From: JBMYYE01 sp049609065
GTDB taxonomy: Bacteria; Pseudomonadota; Alphaproteobacteria; Rhodobacterales; Rhodobacteraceae
Direction of reading: 5' to 3'
Assembly: GCA_049609065.1 (NCBI GenBank)
Contig: JBMYYE010000007.1
Span: 1 to 41,569, forward strand
DNA: 41,569 nt
Part shown: in pieces, positions 1-7,253 of the stretch
Layout of the letters: each line of letters starts with the position of its first letter
Numbering within the stretch: position 1 is the stretch's first letter
Notes under the pieces: model-generated
What the model was told of the DNA's origin: nothing
Database searches by the model: none
What the model saw: only the letters and a program-made list of their open reading frames with translations
Position numbers and translations under genes: made by a program

Positions 1-802
1 CATCTGCGTTTTCCAGTTCAGGAATGTCGATGATAACGGATTCGAAATCATCATGTTCGTGATCATGGTGGCCATCGTGGTGGGATGGGCGCGCCTCAAG
101 ATCATCTTCGGCCGCGGCATCAAGGCCCAAAATAACCTGAGGATCAATATTGCCATCGGTGATCGGCAACATGGGCACGTTGCGGGGTGTTTCGGCGGCA
201 ATGATATCTTTGGCTTTTTGCATTTGCTCAGGCGTAGCAAGATCCGCCTTCGACAGTAAAATGATGTCCGCGCATGAGATTTGATCTTCAAACACTTCAG
301 AAAGCGGCGTTTCGTGATCAATGCCTTCATCGGCTTCACGTTGGGCATCGACGGCAGCCACATCAGGGGCAAAACGACCATCTGCGACGGCTTCGGCGTC
401 AGCCACAGCAATCACGCCATCCACGGTGATTTTGGATTTGATCGCAGGCCAGTTAAAAGCCAACAACAACGGTTTTGGCAAAGCAAGGCCAGAGGTTTCG
501 ATCAAAATGTGATCGGGAGGCGTCGGCAGCGCCATCAAGCTTTCGATCGTTGGAATGAAATCATCCGCGACAGTACAACAGATGCAGCCATTTGCCAGCT
601 CGACGATGTTTTCTGCAGGACAGTTTTCATCAGAACAAGATTTTAAAATCTCACCATCAATGCCGAGGGTGCCAAATTCATTGACCACAATCGCCAAACG
701 CTTATCGCCTGCGTTGCGAATGAGGTTGTGAATGAGGGTGGTTTTTCCGGAGCCAAGAAAACCGGTGATCACCGTAACGGGAATTTTACGAAGCGCTGTC
801 AT
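1..802 (-). CDS. cobW: CobW-type metallochaperone GTPase (3' end outside window)
   Basis: G3E-family P-loop GTPase of the CobW/COG0523 group, thought to deliver metal (cobalt for CobN chelatase) during aerobic cobalamin synthesis. The start ATG is at 802-800 and 267 codons are visible before the left edge, so the C-terminus is missing. Visible motifs are Walker A GFLGSGKTT (residues 14-22), the CxCC metal site GCICC (Cys73, Cys75, Cys76), and a His/Asp-rich stretch with HHDGHHDHEHDD near residues 239-250, typical of metal-binding loops in this family. The guanine-specificity motif reads SKAD rather than the usual NKxD. The ATG overlaps the stop of the upstream DUF1636 gene (ATGA), implying translational coupling. 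The pair lies behind a B12 riboswitch. In related bacteria cobN often follows, but that lies outside the window. The family is certain; the exact metal is inferred. Confidence 0.93.
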   Translation of the reverse strand, partial: MTALRKIPVTVITGFLGSGKTTLIHNLIRNAGDKRLAIVVNEFGTLGIDGEILKSCSDENCPAENIVELANGCICCTVADDFIPTIESLMALPTPPDHILIETSGLALPKPLLLAFNWPAIKSKITVDGVIAVADAEAVADGRFAPDVAAVDAQREADEGIDHETPLSEVFEDQISCADIILLSKADLATPEQMQKAKDIIAAETPRNVPMLPITDGNIDPQVILGLDAAAEDDLEARPSHHDGHHDHEHDDFESVIIDIPELENAD

Positions 803-1170
803 TTGCTTGTTCCTAATGCTGGAATACGTGAAAGTGTTTGTTTTTTGAACGTGTCAGAGCGTTCACGCCATGGGATGATTCCATCCTCTGATTTTGCGTA
901 TTGCGCGGCGCCATCAAGGATATCTTGGGCATGTTCTATGGCATCCATATGCCCGTAAACATAGGTCCATTTCCCATTTTGAGCGAGTGCAACCGCAGAT
1001 CCGCTTTTACACGCAGACAGGCATTTCACGCCCTCAATTTTGACACCTTCTGGCGCGCCCATTTCCGTGAGTGTATTGAAGAGCACCTCACCTGGGCGCA
1101 AACCGTCTTCGGGGATTTCAAGGCCCGCGCGGCATGTGGTGCACACATAAAGCGTTGCATTTGTTGTCAT
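799..1170 (-). CDS. DUF1636 family protein, putative iron-sulfur/metal-binding
   Basis: Small 123-residue protein of the DUF1636 family, whose function is not established. Four cysteines are arranged CxxC near the N-terminus (Cys10, Cys13) and CxxxC in the middle (Cys50, Cys54), reminiscent of thioredoxin-fold [2Fe-2S] ferredoxins. The ATG at 1170 is chosen because it directly precedes the family-like start MTTNATLYVCTTCR and has an AAGGGCGG-like ribosome binding site upstream; the open frame continues to 1329 but that part is riboswitch RNA. The stop overlaps the cobW start by ATGA. The position between a B12 riboswitch and cobW suggests a role in cobalt handling or cobaltochelation, which is inference. 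Confidence 0.85.
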   Translation of the reverse strand: MTTNATLYVCTTCRAGLEIPEDGLRPGEVLFNTLTEMGAPEGVKIEGVKCLSACKSGSAVALAQNGKWTYVYGHMDAIEHAQDILDGAAQYAKSEDGIIPWRERSDTFKKQTLSRIPALGTSK

Positions 1171-1254
1171 TTTCCGCCCTTTCCAAGACCAGTAAAATAA
1201 GGGGAGAGGACTGAAAGGACACACCTTTGCAGACCGCGAGACACCCCGTTCGCT

Positions 1255-1420
1255 ATTGCATATCACTTCTGGCAGGTCTCCCGGCTTACGGCGTTGGGCA
1301 AAGCCCAGTGGATCAATCCTTCCCGGCAATGCCAGTGGATTTGACCCTCATCCGATCACGGTCGCGGGGGCGGCTGTTTTTAGGTTCATTTGGACGAAAA
1401 CCGTCGTATTTGAACCGTAT
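1255..1420 (-). promoter_or_regulatory. Cobalamin (B12) riboswitch upstream of DUF1636-cobW
   Basis: Reading the minus strand, the hallmark elements appear in order: an initial hairpin with arms GGTTCA/TGAACC (about 1416-1382), the conserved GCCGCCCCCGCGACCGT block, CCACTG and GGGAAGG blocks, and the B12 box AGCCGGGAGACCTGCC at about 1287-1271. A small hairpin (AAAGG-TGTGT-CCTTT, 1228-1214) follows before the ribosome binding site and may belong to the expression platform. Adenosylcobalamin binding would be expected to lower expression of DUF1636 and cobW. Boundaries are approximate. Confidence 0.93.
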
Positions 1421-1435
1421 TACATTCCCTCTTCG

Positions 1436-1450
1436 CTTGTCATAGACAAG
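1436..1450. repeat. Short inverted repeat upstream of riboswitch 1
   Basis: Perfect 6-base arms CTTGTC and GACAAG around ATA, in the 107-base region between the riboswitch and cobO. On the minus strand it lies just upstream of a TGTAAT -10-like hexamer (1424-1419) that would place a start site near the first base of the riboswitch. It could be an operator or simply part of the promoter; no regulator is known. Confidence 0.4.
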
Positions 1451-1485
1451 AACCAGAAACTCATTTACGGATAATTGATATCTAA

Positions 1486-1497
1486 CGTCAAGTGACG
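1486..1497. repeat. Short inverted repeat upstream of cobO
   Basis: Perfect 5-base arms CGTCA and TGACG around AG, located 30 bases before the cobO ATG. Together with the repeat at 1436-1450 it makes two palindromes in one short divergent promoter region. At this length chance is possible. Confidence 0.35.
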
Positions 1498-1527
1498 AAA
1501 TGAATTTAGTTGGAAGGCCTTTTAAAT

Positions 1528-2148
1528 ATGGTTGAAATCGATCCCAAAGACGCAGAGCGCCACGCTAAAAAAATGGCCAAGAAGAAAGCCGCGCGTGATA
1601 AAATCATGGCCACCAAAGATGGGGAAAAAGGGCTTATCATCGTGCACACGGGCAACGGAAAAGGCAAATCATCGTCAGCTTTTGGGATGATTTTCCGACA
1701 CATCGCCCATGGGATGCCGTGCGCGGTTGTGCAGTTTATCAAAGGTTCAATGGGCACGGGTGAACGTAGCCTGATCGAAGACCATTTTAGCGACCTGTGC
1801 CAATTTTACACGATGGGCGAAGGCTTCACATGGGAAACCCAAGATAAGGCGCGTGACATTGCGGCGGCAAATCGTGCGTGGGAAAAGGCCAAGGATTTGA
1901 TCCGAGACCCTGAAATTTCCATGGTGCTTTTGGACGAAATCAACATCGCGCTGCGCTATGAATATATTGATCTGGATGAGGTTGTGACATTCCTCAAAAC
2001 CGAAAAACCTGAGATGACCCATGTGGTTCTCACGGGGCGAAATGCCAAAGAGCCGCTCCTTGAAATTTCTGATCTCGCAACTGAAATGGCGCAAATCAAG
2101 CATCCGTTTCGCGCAGGAATCAAAGCCCAGCAAGGCGTTGAATTTTAG
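1528..2148 (+). CDS. cobO: Cob(I)yrinic acid a,c-diamide adenosyltransferase CobO
   Basis: ATP:corrinoid adenosyltransferase of the CobO/BtuR/CobA type, which transfers the 5'-deoxyadenosyl group of ATP to the reduced cobalt of corrinoids in the cytoplasm. The 206-residue length is normal for the family. The P-loop HTGNGKGKSSSAFG (around residues 41-54), the VVQFIKG strand and the LLDEIN segment are characteristic. The ATG at 1528 is chosen over an in-frame TTG at 1510 because GGAAGG (1512-1517) lies ten bases before it. The gene runs divergently from DUF1636-cobW and two codon lengths into the cobQ leader (11 bases between stop and cobQ ATG), so cobO-cobQ form an operon. It is not preceded by a riboswitch on its own strand. 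Confidence 0.96.
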   Translation: MVEIDPKDAERHAKKMAKKKAARDKIMATKDGEKGLIIVHTGNGKGKSSSAFGMIFRHIAHGMPCAVVQFIKGSMGTGERSLIEDHFSDLCQFYTMGEGFTWETQDKARDIAAANRAWEKAKDLIRDPEISMVLLDEINIALRYEYIDLDEVVTFLKTEKPEMTHVVLTGRNAKEPLLEISDLATEMAQIKHPFRAGIKAQQGVEF

Positions 2149-2159
2149 GAGTGATGTTA

Positions 2160-3608
2160 ATGGGAAAGGCGCTGATGATCCAAGGAACGGGGTCCAATGT
2201 GGGGAAATCCATGTTGGTCGCGGGCCTGTGCCGTGCGGCGGTCAAACGCGGGCTTTCTGTGCGGCCGTTTAAGCCGCAAAATATGTCCAATAACGCGGCC
2301 GTAGTTGATGGCGGGGACGGCGAAATTGGCCGAGCCCAAGCGTTGCAGGCTTTGGCATGTGGTGTGGCGACCCATGTGGATATGAACCCCATTTTACTGA
2401 AGCCCGAAAGTGATCGCGGGGCGGCCGTTATCGTGCAGGGCAAACATCACGTGACGTGTAAAGCGCGGGACTATTCCAAATTAAAACCAAAACTAATGGC
2501 GCCAATCCTAGAGAGTTTTCAGCGGTTGAAAGAGCAATCCGACCTTGTGATCGTCGAAGGCGCGGGATCCCCCGCTGAAGTAAACTTGCGTAAAAATGAC
2601 CTCGCGAATATGGGGTTTGCGGTGGCGGGTGATGTGCCTGTGATCCTTGCGGGCGACATTGACCGCGGCGGGGTGATCGCGCAAATGGTGGGGACCAAAG
2701 CAGTTTTGTCTGATGCTGACCTCACCCAAATCGAAGGATTTATGATCAATAAATTTCGTGGTGACCCGACGCTTTTTGACGATGGTTATCAGATGATCGC
2801 AGATCAGACAGGCTGGCGCGGCGTGGGGGTGTTGCCCTACTTCCCCAATGCGCATTTTTTACCCGCAGAAGATGCGCTTGATCTTCGAGGTCGCGCTTCT
2901 GAGGGCGGTTTGCATGTGGTTTGCCTCGGCTTATCACGGATCGCAAATTTTGACGATCTTGATCCACTTGGGATCGAGGACGGCGTAAACCTCACGATAT
3001 TACGGGCGGGGCAACCCATTCCAGGTGACGCGGATTTGGTGATCATTCCTGGAACAAAATCCACAAGACAGGACCTTGCCTTCATACGCGAACAGGGCTG
3101 GGATATTGATCTTACGGCGCATATTCGTCGCGGGGGTCATGTGCTTGGGATTTGTGGCGGCTATCAGATGCTTGGGCAGCTGATCGATGATCCCCATGGG
3201 GTCGAAGGCGATGTAGGGCAGTCGATCGGGCTTGGCCATTTGCAGGTCGAAACGGTTATGACACCTGAAAAAACCCTCACACAGGTTGACGCGATACATG
3301 CGGCAACGAGGGCGGATATGTCAGGGTATGAAATTCACATTGGTAGCACCGAAGGCGCGGATCGCATACGCCCGTTTGCGCATGTTTCGGGGGTGCCCGA
3401 AGGCGCGCAATCGGAAAATGGACGCGTGGTTGGAACCTATCTTCATGGATTGTTCGCGGTGGATGGTTTTCGCCAAGCATACTTGCGTGGATTTGGCGTC
3501 GAAAGCGGCACGGCATATGGTGCGCGTGTGGAGGCGACGCTAGATGAACTCGCCGCGTTCATGGAAGAGCATCTCGATCTGGATGCCGTATTTGAAATGG
3601 CACGCTAA
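2160..3608 (+). CDS. cobQ: Cobyric acid synthase CobQ
   Basis: ATP-dependent amidotransferase that amidates the b, d, e and g side chains of adenosylcobyrinic acid a,c-diamide to give cobyric acid, using glutamine. The 482-residue protein has an N-terminal dethiobiotin-synthetase-like ATPase domain (GTGSNVGKS at about residues 9-17, KPQNMSNN) and a C-terminal class I glutamine amidotransferase domain with the nucleophile in GICGGYQMLG and the His of TYLHGLF. ATG and GTG codons occur at 2151, 2154 and 2160; the last has AGGAG eight bases upstream and yields the family-typical start MGKALMIQGTGSNVGKS. Its stop overlaps the stop of the convergent cobD gene by two bases. Confidence 0.97.
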   Translation: MGKALMIQGTGSNVGKSMLVAGLCRAAVKRGLSVRPFKPQNMSNNAAVVDGGDGEIGRAQALQALACGVATHVDMNPILLKPESDRGAAVIVQGKHHVTCKARDYSKLKPKLMAPILESFQRLKEQSDLVIVEGAGSPAEVNLRKNDLANMGFAVAGDVPVILAGDIDRGGVIAQMVGTKAVLSDADLTQIEGFMINKFRGDPTLFDDGYQMIADQTGWRGVGVLPYFPNAHFLPAEDALDLRGRASEGGLHVVCLGLSRIANFDDLDPLGIEDGVNLTILRAGQPIPGDADLVIIPGTKSTRQDLAFIREQGWDIDLTAHIRRGGHVLGICGGYQMLGQLIDDPHGVEGDVGQSIGLGHLQVETVMTPEKTLTQVDAIHAATRADMSGYEIHIGSTEGADRIRPFAHVSGVPEGAQSENGRVVGTYLHGLFAVDGFRQAYLRGFGVESGTAYGARVEATLDELAAFMEEHLDLDAVFEMAR

Positions 3609-4576
3609 GGGGTGAGAGCGATCTCAAGGCGCGAAAACTCCGCCTCATCTGCTGGCAATCCGAGCCTAATCCAGCGATCCGAATAAGGAAAAATCCGCGA
3701 CCAAATATGTGATTTCGCAAGCGCGATTTGTGCGGCGGTGGCATCGGGCGTTTCATAGAGCCTGAAAAGGAGGCTCCCACCGACACATGACCACCCTGCG
3801 GCATGGGCAATCGTATCACACCGCGTCACATCACTTTGCAAGCGGGTGATCGTGGTTTTCGCCCAGCTTGCATCGTTTAATGCCGCTGCCCCGATGAAAA
3901 GCGCATTGCCCGCCACAGGCCATGGACCGGCCATATCTTGTAAATCTGCGATCAATTCAGCGGCGCCTAGGATAAATCCAAGCCGCACCCCCGCAAGCCC
4001 GTAAAACTTGCCAAACGACCGCAGCACAATAAGCCCATCACGCCCCGCTTCAGGGGCGACGGAATGGGATGGGTAGGGATCAGCGAAGCTTTCATCCACG
4101 ATCAAATGCCCTACGGTTTTCGCCAGTTTTAACACTGTGTCGCGGGTGAAAATTTGCCCGTCTGGATTGTTCGGGTTGACGATGATTGCCACATCGGCGC
4201 CTTCAAGATCGGAAAGGGTTGCGACTTCTTTCACGGGCCAGCCTGCGTTTTTAAAGGAGGCCGCATGTTCGTTATAGGTGGGGGCCAAAACCCGCATTTC
4301 ACTCATGGGCAAGTGTCGCGGCAGCATCTGGATGGCCCCTTGGGCCCCCGCCGTTACAAGCATAGGTGCGCGTGTTCCATAGGCCTTGCGCGCGGCGGAT
4401 TTTGTGGTCTCAATCAGGCTCTTGGTCGGGAGCGCCGTCCACATGTCTTCTGGCATATTTGGCACAGGGTAAGGGACGCGGTTGATCCCCGTGGATAGGT
4501 CAATCCAATCGCGCGCCGTCCCACCATATTGGGCAATGGCTTCGTCCATATTTCCGCCGTGATCGCGTTTTGCCAT
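3605..4576 (-). CDS. cobD: Threonine-phosphate decarboxylase (CobD; CobC in Pseudomonas nomenclature)
   Basis: PLP enzyme of aminotransferase fold type I that decarboxylates L-threonine-O-3-phosphate to (R)-1-amino-2-propanol phosphate, the linker of the nucleotide loop. The 323 residues are slightly short but contain the expected features: the N-terminal HGGN motif, NPNNPDG (134-140), Asp161 of VDESF, the Schiff-base Lys190 in SFGKFYGLAG and Arg198 in GVRLGF. The ATG at 4576 begins MAKRDHGGN, as expected. It is the last gene of the minus-strand operon bluE-cbiB-cobD, with an 8-base gap to cbiB. HisC is a close paralogue, but synteny with cbiB and the HGGN motif favour this call. Confidence 0.93.
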   Translation of the reverse strand: MAKRDHGGNMDEAIAQYGGTARDWIDLSTGINRVPYPVPNMPEDMWTALPTKSLIETTKSAARKAYGTRAPMLVTAGAQGAIQMLPRHLPMSEMRVLAPTYNEHAASFKNAGWPVKEVATLSDLEGADVAIIVNPNNPDGQIFTRDTVLKLAKTVGHLIVDESFADPYPSHSVAPEAGRDGLIVLRSFGKFYGLAGVRLGFILGAAELIADLQDMAGPWPVAGNALFIGAAALNDASWAKTTITRLQSDVTRCDTIAHAAGWSCVGGSLLFRLYETPDATAAQIALAKSHIWSRIFPYSDRWIRLGLPADEAEFSRLEIALTP

Positions 4577-4584
4577 AGGGTATC

Positions 4585-5523
4585 CTATCCGAGAAGTGAG
4601 AGGGCGATGAGGGCGGCAAATGTTGCCATCATGCTCCGCCGATAAAGAACGAGCGCGTCGTCAATGTCGCTGATAATTGCGCCGCGCCCCGTTTCATTTA
4701 CCCAAGGGTCGTCAGTTTGAATGCCGTCATAAATCCGTGGGCCCGAAAGACGAATGCCAAGACACGCCGCCATGGCGGCTTCGGGCCAGCCTGCATTTGG
4801 CGACCGGTGCAAGGCCGCGTCTGATTTCATCACGTCGAGTGCCGTTTTGCGTGCGCGCCCACAGATCGCAAAGAGCCCACCCGTGATCCGTGCAGGGACC
4901 CAATTCACCACATCATCGGTCAATGCGCTAAAGCGGCCAAAATGTAAGTAGCGGTCGGATTTATGGCCGATCATGCTATCAAGTGTGTTGATCGCTTTAT
5001 AGCCCGCGATGCCCGGAAGGCCGAAAAGAGCCCCCCAAAACAAGGGTGCGATGACCCCATCGGACGTGTTTTCGGCCAAGCTTTCGATGGCGGCGCGAAT
5101 GACGCCGCGCTGTGATAGGGTCTTGGGGTTGCGCCCAACGATCATGGATACGGCGCGACGTGCGCCCGCAATGTCACCTTTGCGGATCGGGTCCCCGACC
5201 GCGGCCACATGATCATGGAGGGAGCGAATGGCGACGAACGGCCATGCTAAAATACCCAAAATGACGGTGCCCAAACCCGTGTCAGGCAGCAGGCACATGA
5301 TAAGGGCCGCTATGATCACGGTCACACCGATTGTGATCATAGCTGTGAGCGTGCCGTTTTTGCGCCGCACCGCTGCGTCCCCTGTATTGAACTGCGCTTC
5401 AAGGCGCGTGATGCCCGCGCCAATCCATGTCACGGGATGGCCGATTTGGCGAAACAGGGCATTGGGCCAGCCGATGATCGCGTCGATCAAAATGGCTATG
5501 GCCATGGCGAGGGTGAAGCTCAT
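4585..5523 (-). CDS. cbiB: Adenosylcobinamide-phosphate synthase CbiB (CobD in Pseudomonas nomenclature)
   Basis: Integral membrane enzyme that attaches aminopropanol (phosphate) to adenosylcobyric acid. The 312-residue protein shows several hydrophobic segments: residues 2-14, about 55-100 (three strongly hydrophobic stretches) and the C-terminal end. It carries family motifs GHPVTWIG near the N-terminus, SLAENTSDGVIAPLFWGALFG and NTLDSMIGHKSDRY in the centre, and a C-terminal MAACLGIRLSGPRIY. The ATG at 5523 is used because it overlaps the stop of bluE as ATGA; a longer frame to 5550 would lie inside bluE. Synteny with cobD and the threonine kinase makes a complete aminopropanol-linker module. 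Confidence 0.95.
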   Translation of the reverse strand: MSFTLAMAIAILIDAIIGWPNALFRQIGHPVTWIGAGITRLEAQFNTGDAAVRRKNGTLTAMITIGVTVIIAALIMCLLPDTGLGTVILGILAWPFVAIRSLHDHVAAVGDPIRKGDIAGARRAVSMIVGRNPKTLSQRGVIRAAIESLAENTSDGVIAPLFWGALFGLPGIAGYKAINTLDSMIGHKSDRYLHFGRFSALTDDVVNWVPARITGGLFAICGRARKTALDVMKSDAALHRSPNAGWPEAAMAACLGIRLSGPRIYDGIQTDDPWVNETGRGAIISDIDDALVLYRRSMMATFAALIALSLLG

Positions 5524-6341
5524 GATGGGCCTCCAAAAGAGAATTGGCACAGCCCGCGAAGGCCAGATGCCGTGAGTATAGCCTGTGCATCTTCTGGAAT
5601 GCCACCGCGATCAAAGAGAAAGCCGCGCGCGGATCCTGTATGGGCAACAACCACGCCCAAAGCCCCGATTTCTTGTGCGATATCAAATGTCGGGTCATCG
5701 TGGTGCCCGCGCGTTTTATGATTACGTTGCGCGGATAGGGTTGTGAGCTGGGCCATATCGTGGAGTGTGCGAATATCGGGCCATTTGGCGATGAGATCGG
5801 TGATATCCGCGAAGTTCGCATCTCGTGCATCGGTGCGTTCGGATTTATCCAAGAACCCACCGATGAGATCCCCTTCAGGCAAAGGTGAGAACATGGTATG
5901 CACCGCACCCGTGCGAGAGGCCCAAAGCATATGATCCGCGTTGGGATACATAAGGGGATCAACGGCCCCTTCGGTCTGAAAGCAAATGCGTGCGATATCT
6001 TCTGGTAAGAGGTCAGGTGAGAGTGCTTTAATGACGGCCACGCGCGCCGCAGTAGAGGCGCCTGCGCCGCCCCCTGCGGGCATGTCATGGGTGAGGTGAA
6101 ACGCCCCCGATTTTTCGGCGCTTAGAGCATGAAAGAGGGCGTCGATGTCATCTGTGTTCAAAATATCTTGGGGGGTTTGCGTAAAGGCAAATGGTCCAGT
6201 CTTGTGGCTCAGGCGCACGTGAAGTTTGGGGCAGGGCAAAGAAATGAGCGCAACATCACCATTAGGTCCCATCCGCCCTTGGATGAGTTCCCCAAAATGA
6301 CCCGCAATGGAAATGTCGTGCGTCGCCTGCATCTGAAGCAT
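5520..6341 (-). CDS. bluE: GHMP-type L-threonine kinase, BluE/PduX-like
   Basis: GHMP-superfamily kinase of 273 residues. The signature PAGGGAGAST (residues 88-97) matches the GHMP ATP-binding motif, and the N-terminal AGHFGELIQGRMGP resembles PduX, the L-threonine kinase that supplies L-threonine phosphate to CobD; the alphaproteobacterial homologue is BluE. The gene is first in a minus-strand operon with cbiB and cobD, consistent with production of the CobD substrate. Two starts are possible, ATG 6341 or ATG 6332, neither with a clear Shine-Dalgarno sequence; the homologue-like start favours residues from Met4 on. It diverges from cobU across a 102-base gap with no obvious operator. Annotation pipelines may label such proteins propanediol utilisation proteins, which would mislead here since no pdu genes are present. 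Confidence 0.87.
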   Translation of the reverse strand: MLQMQATHDISIAGHFGELIQGRMGPNGDVALISLPCPKLHVRLSHKTGPFAFTQTPQDILNTDDIDALFHALSAEKSGAFHLTHDMPAGGGAGASTAARVAVIKALSPDLLPEDIARICFQTEGAVDPLMYPNADHMLWASRTGAVHTMFSPLPEGDLIGGFLDKSERTDARDANFADITDLIAKWPDIRTLHDMAQLTTLSAQRNHKTRGHHDDPTFDIAQEIGALGVVVAHTGSARGFLFDRGGIPEDAQAILTASGLRGLCQFSFGGPS

Positions 6342-6443
6342 CCAATTGATAGAACGTGACAGCAGTGTTAAGACCTTTTCTCACGGATAATCAACTTGAA
6401 TTGCGATGGGTTATCCACGTCAGACGACATGAAGGGGGCGATA

Positions 6444-6947
6444 ATGGCTGTAATATTGGTGACGGGCGGGGCGCGCTCTGGCAAAAGTGCCTATGCGGAA
6501 ACGCGTGTGTTGGCCAGTGGTGAAGCGCCTATCTATATCGCGACGGCGGAGGCCTATGATGATGAAATGCGCGCGCGGATCAAGGCACATCAGGATCGAC
6601 GTGGGCCAGAATGGTCGGATATTCACGCCCCTTTGGATTTGGTTGCGGCCCTTCGCCAAAGCAACGGTTCGGGGGTGCGGCTTGTGGATTGTTTGACGCT
6701 TTGGGTGACGAATCTCTTGCTGGCGGAGCGTGATGTCACGGCGGAGGTTGATGCGCTGGTTGCGGAACTTGAATTGCAAACATCGCCTGTGATCCTAGTG
6801 ACGGGGGAAGTGGGGATGGGGATTGTCCCAGAAAACAAGCTCGCCCGCGCCTTTCGTGATCACGCAGGCGCGTGCAATCAACGAATTGCCGCCGCAGCCG
6901 ATGAGGTTCAGGTCACAATATCAGGCCTGCCACTGCGCTTAAAATAG
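6444..6947 (+). CDS. cobU: Adenosylcobinamide kinase / adenosylcobinamide-phosphate guanylyltransferase
   Basis: Bifunctional CobU/CobP enzyme that phosphorylates adenosylcobinamide and then forms AdoCbi-GDP. The 167-residue length is typical. The P-loop GGARSGKS is at residues 8-15, followed by YIATAEAYDDEM and KAHQDRRGPEW, which holds the His that forms the guanylylated intermediate in characterised homologues; the VDCLTLWVTNLL and VTGEVGMGIVPENKLAR motifs also match. ATG 6444 is chosen because AAGGGGG (about 6432-6437) precedes it and the protein begins MAVILVTGGARSGKS; the in-frame ATGs at 6396 and 6429 add non-conserved residues. It stands alone on its strand between divergent bluE and the riboswitch-led cbiM-like gene. 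Confidence 0.96.
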   Translation: MAVILVTGGARSGKSAYAETRVLASGEAPIYIATAEAYDDEMRARIKAHQDRRGPEWSDIHAPLDLVAALRQSNGSGVRLVDCLTLWVTNLLLAERDVTAEVDALVAELELQTSPVILVTGEVGMGIVPENKLARAFRDHAGACNQRIAAAADEVQVTISGLPLRLK

Positions 6948-6980
6948 GCGGCATTGATCCTGAAAATGTCGCTTTTTAAC

Positions 6981-7009
6981 TTGACGATATGACGCGTTCT
7001 ACGCTTAAG
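6981..7009 (+). promoter_or_regulatory. Candidate sigma70-type promoter of the riboswitch/cbiM-like transcript
   Basis: A TTGACG -35 hexamer (6981-6986) is followed 17 bases later by CTTAAG (7004-7009), a weak -10. A start near 7016 would begin just before the riboswitch. The -35 is good and the -10 is poor, so the call is tentative. Confidence 0.4.
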
Positions 7010-7019
7010 TGAACGCCAC

Positions 7020-7215
7020 ATATGGTGCCCCGAATGAAGCAAAGCTTTGGGGCCGAAATGGGAATGGGGAAGGATGGACCAAGTGGCGGCATCCCAAACC
7101 CCAGCCGCCCCCGCGACTGTATGCGCTGAGTCTGTTTGGATATCCACTGGAGCAATCTGGGAAGGTCAAGCAAGACATGGATGCGCGAGCCAGGAAACCT
7201 GCCAGATGTGAGAAA
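7020..7215 (+). promoter_or_regulatory. Cobalamin (B12) riboswitch upstream of cbiM-like permease
   Basis: Conserved B12 riboswitch elements run in order on the plus strand: CAGCCGCCCCCGCGACTGTA (about 7109-7128), ATCCACTGG (7142-7150), CTGGGAAGG (7157-7165) and the B12 box AGCCAGGAAACCTGCC at 7188-7203. Upstream GC-rich segments can pair to form the outer helices. About 40 bases downstream is a hairpin next to the ribosome binding site (separate entry), pointing to translational control. Confidence 0.95.
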
Positions 7216-7224
7216 CATTAACCG

Positions 7225-7247
7225 CCGTCGGGTGTGACGGTCAGGAG
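7225..7247 (+). promoter_or_regulatory. Expression-platform hairpin and ribosome binding site of the cbiM-like gene
   Basis: Arms CCGTC (7225-7229) and GACGG (7236-7240) enclose the loop GGGTGT, and the Shine-Dalgarno AGGAG (7243-7247) follows three bases later, six bases before the ATG at 7254. In well-studied B12 riboswitches a hairpin at this place makes a kissing-loop contact with the aptamer when ligand is bound and blocks the ribosome binding site. The layout fits; pairing has not been tested. Confidence 0.6.
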
Positions 7248-7253
7248 AAAAAT

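Noticed and set aside
1171..1329. N-terminal extension of the DUF1636 frame
   Set aside because: The extension overlaps the riboswitch and expression platform and begins within the aptamer; the ATG at 1170 gives the natural start.
5399..6088. Long open frame of 229 codons on the minus strand across bluE and cbiB
   Set aside because: It is an out-of-frame shadow of bluE and cbiB, which have full family motifs; its product has no recognisable features.
6385..6416. GGATAA...TTATCC repeat between bluE and cobU as an operator
   Set aside because: Arms are only six bases with a 20-base gap and could well be chance.
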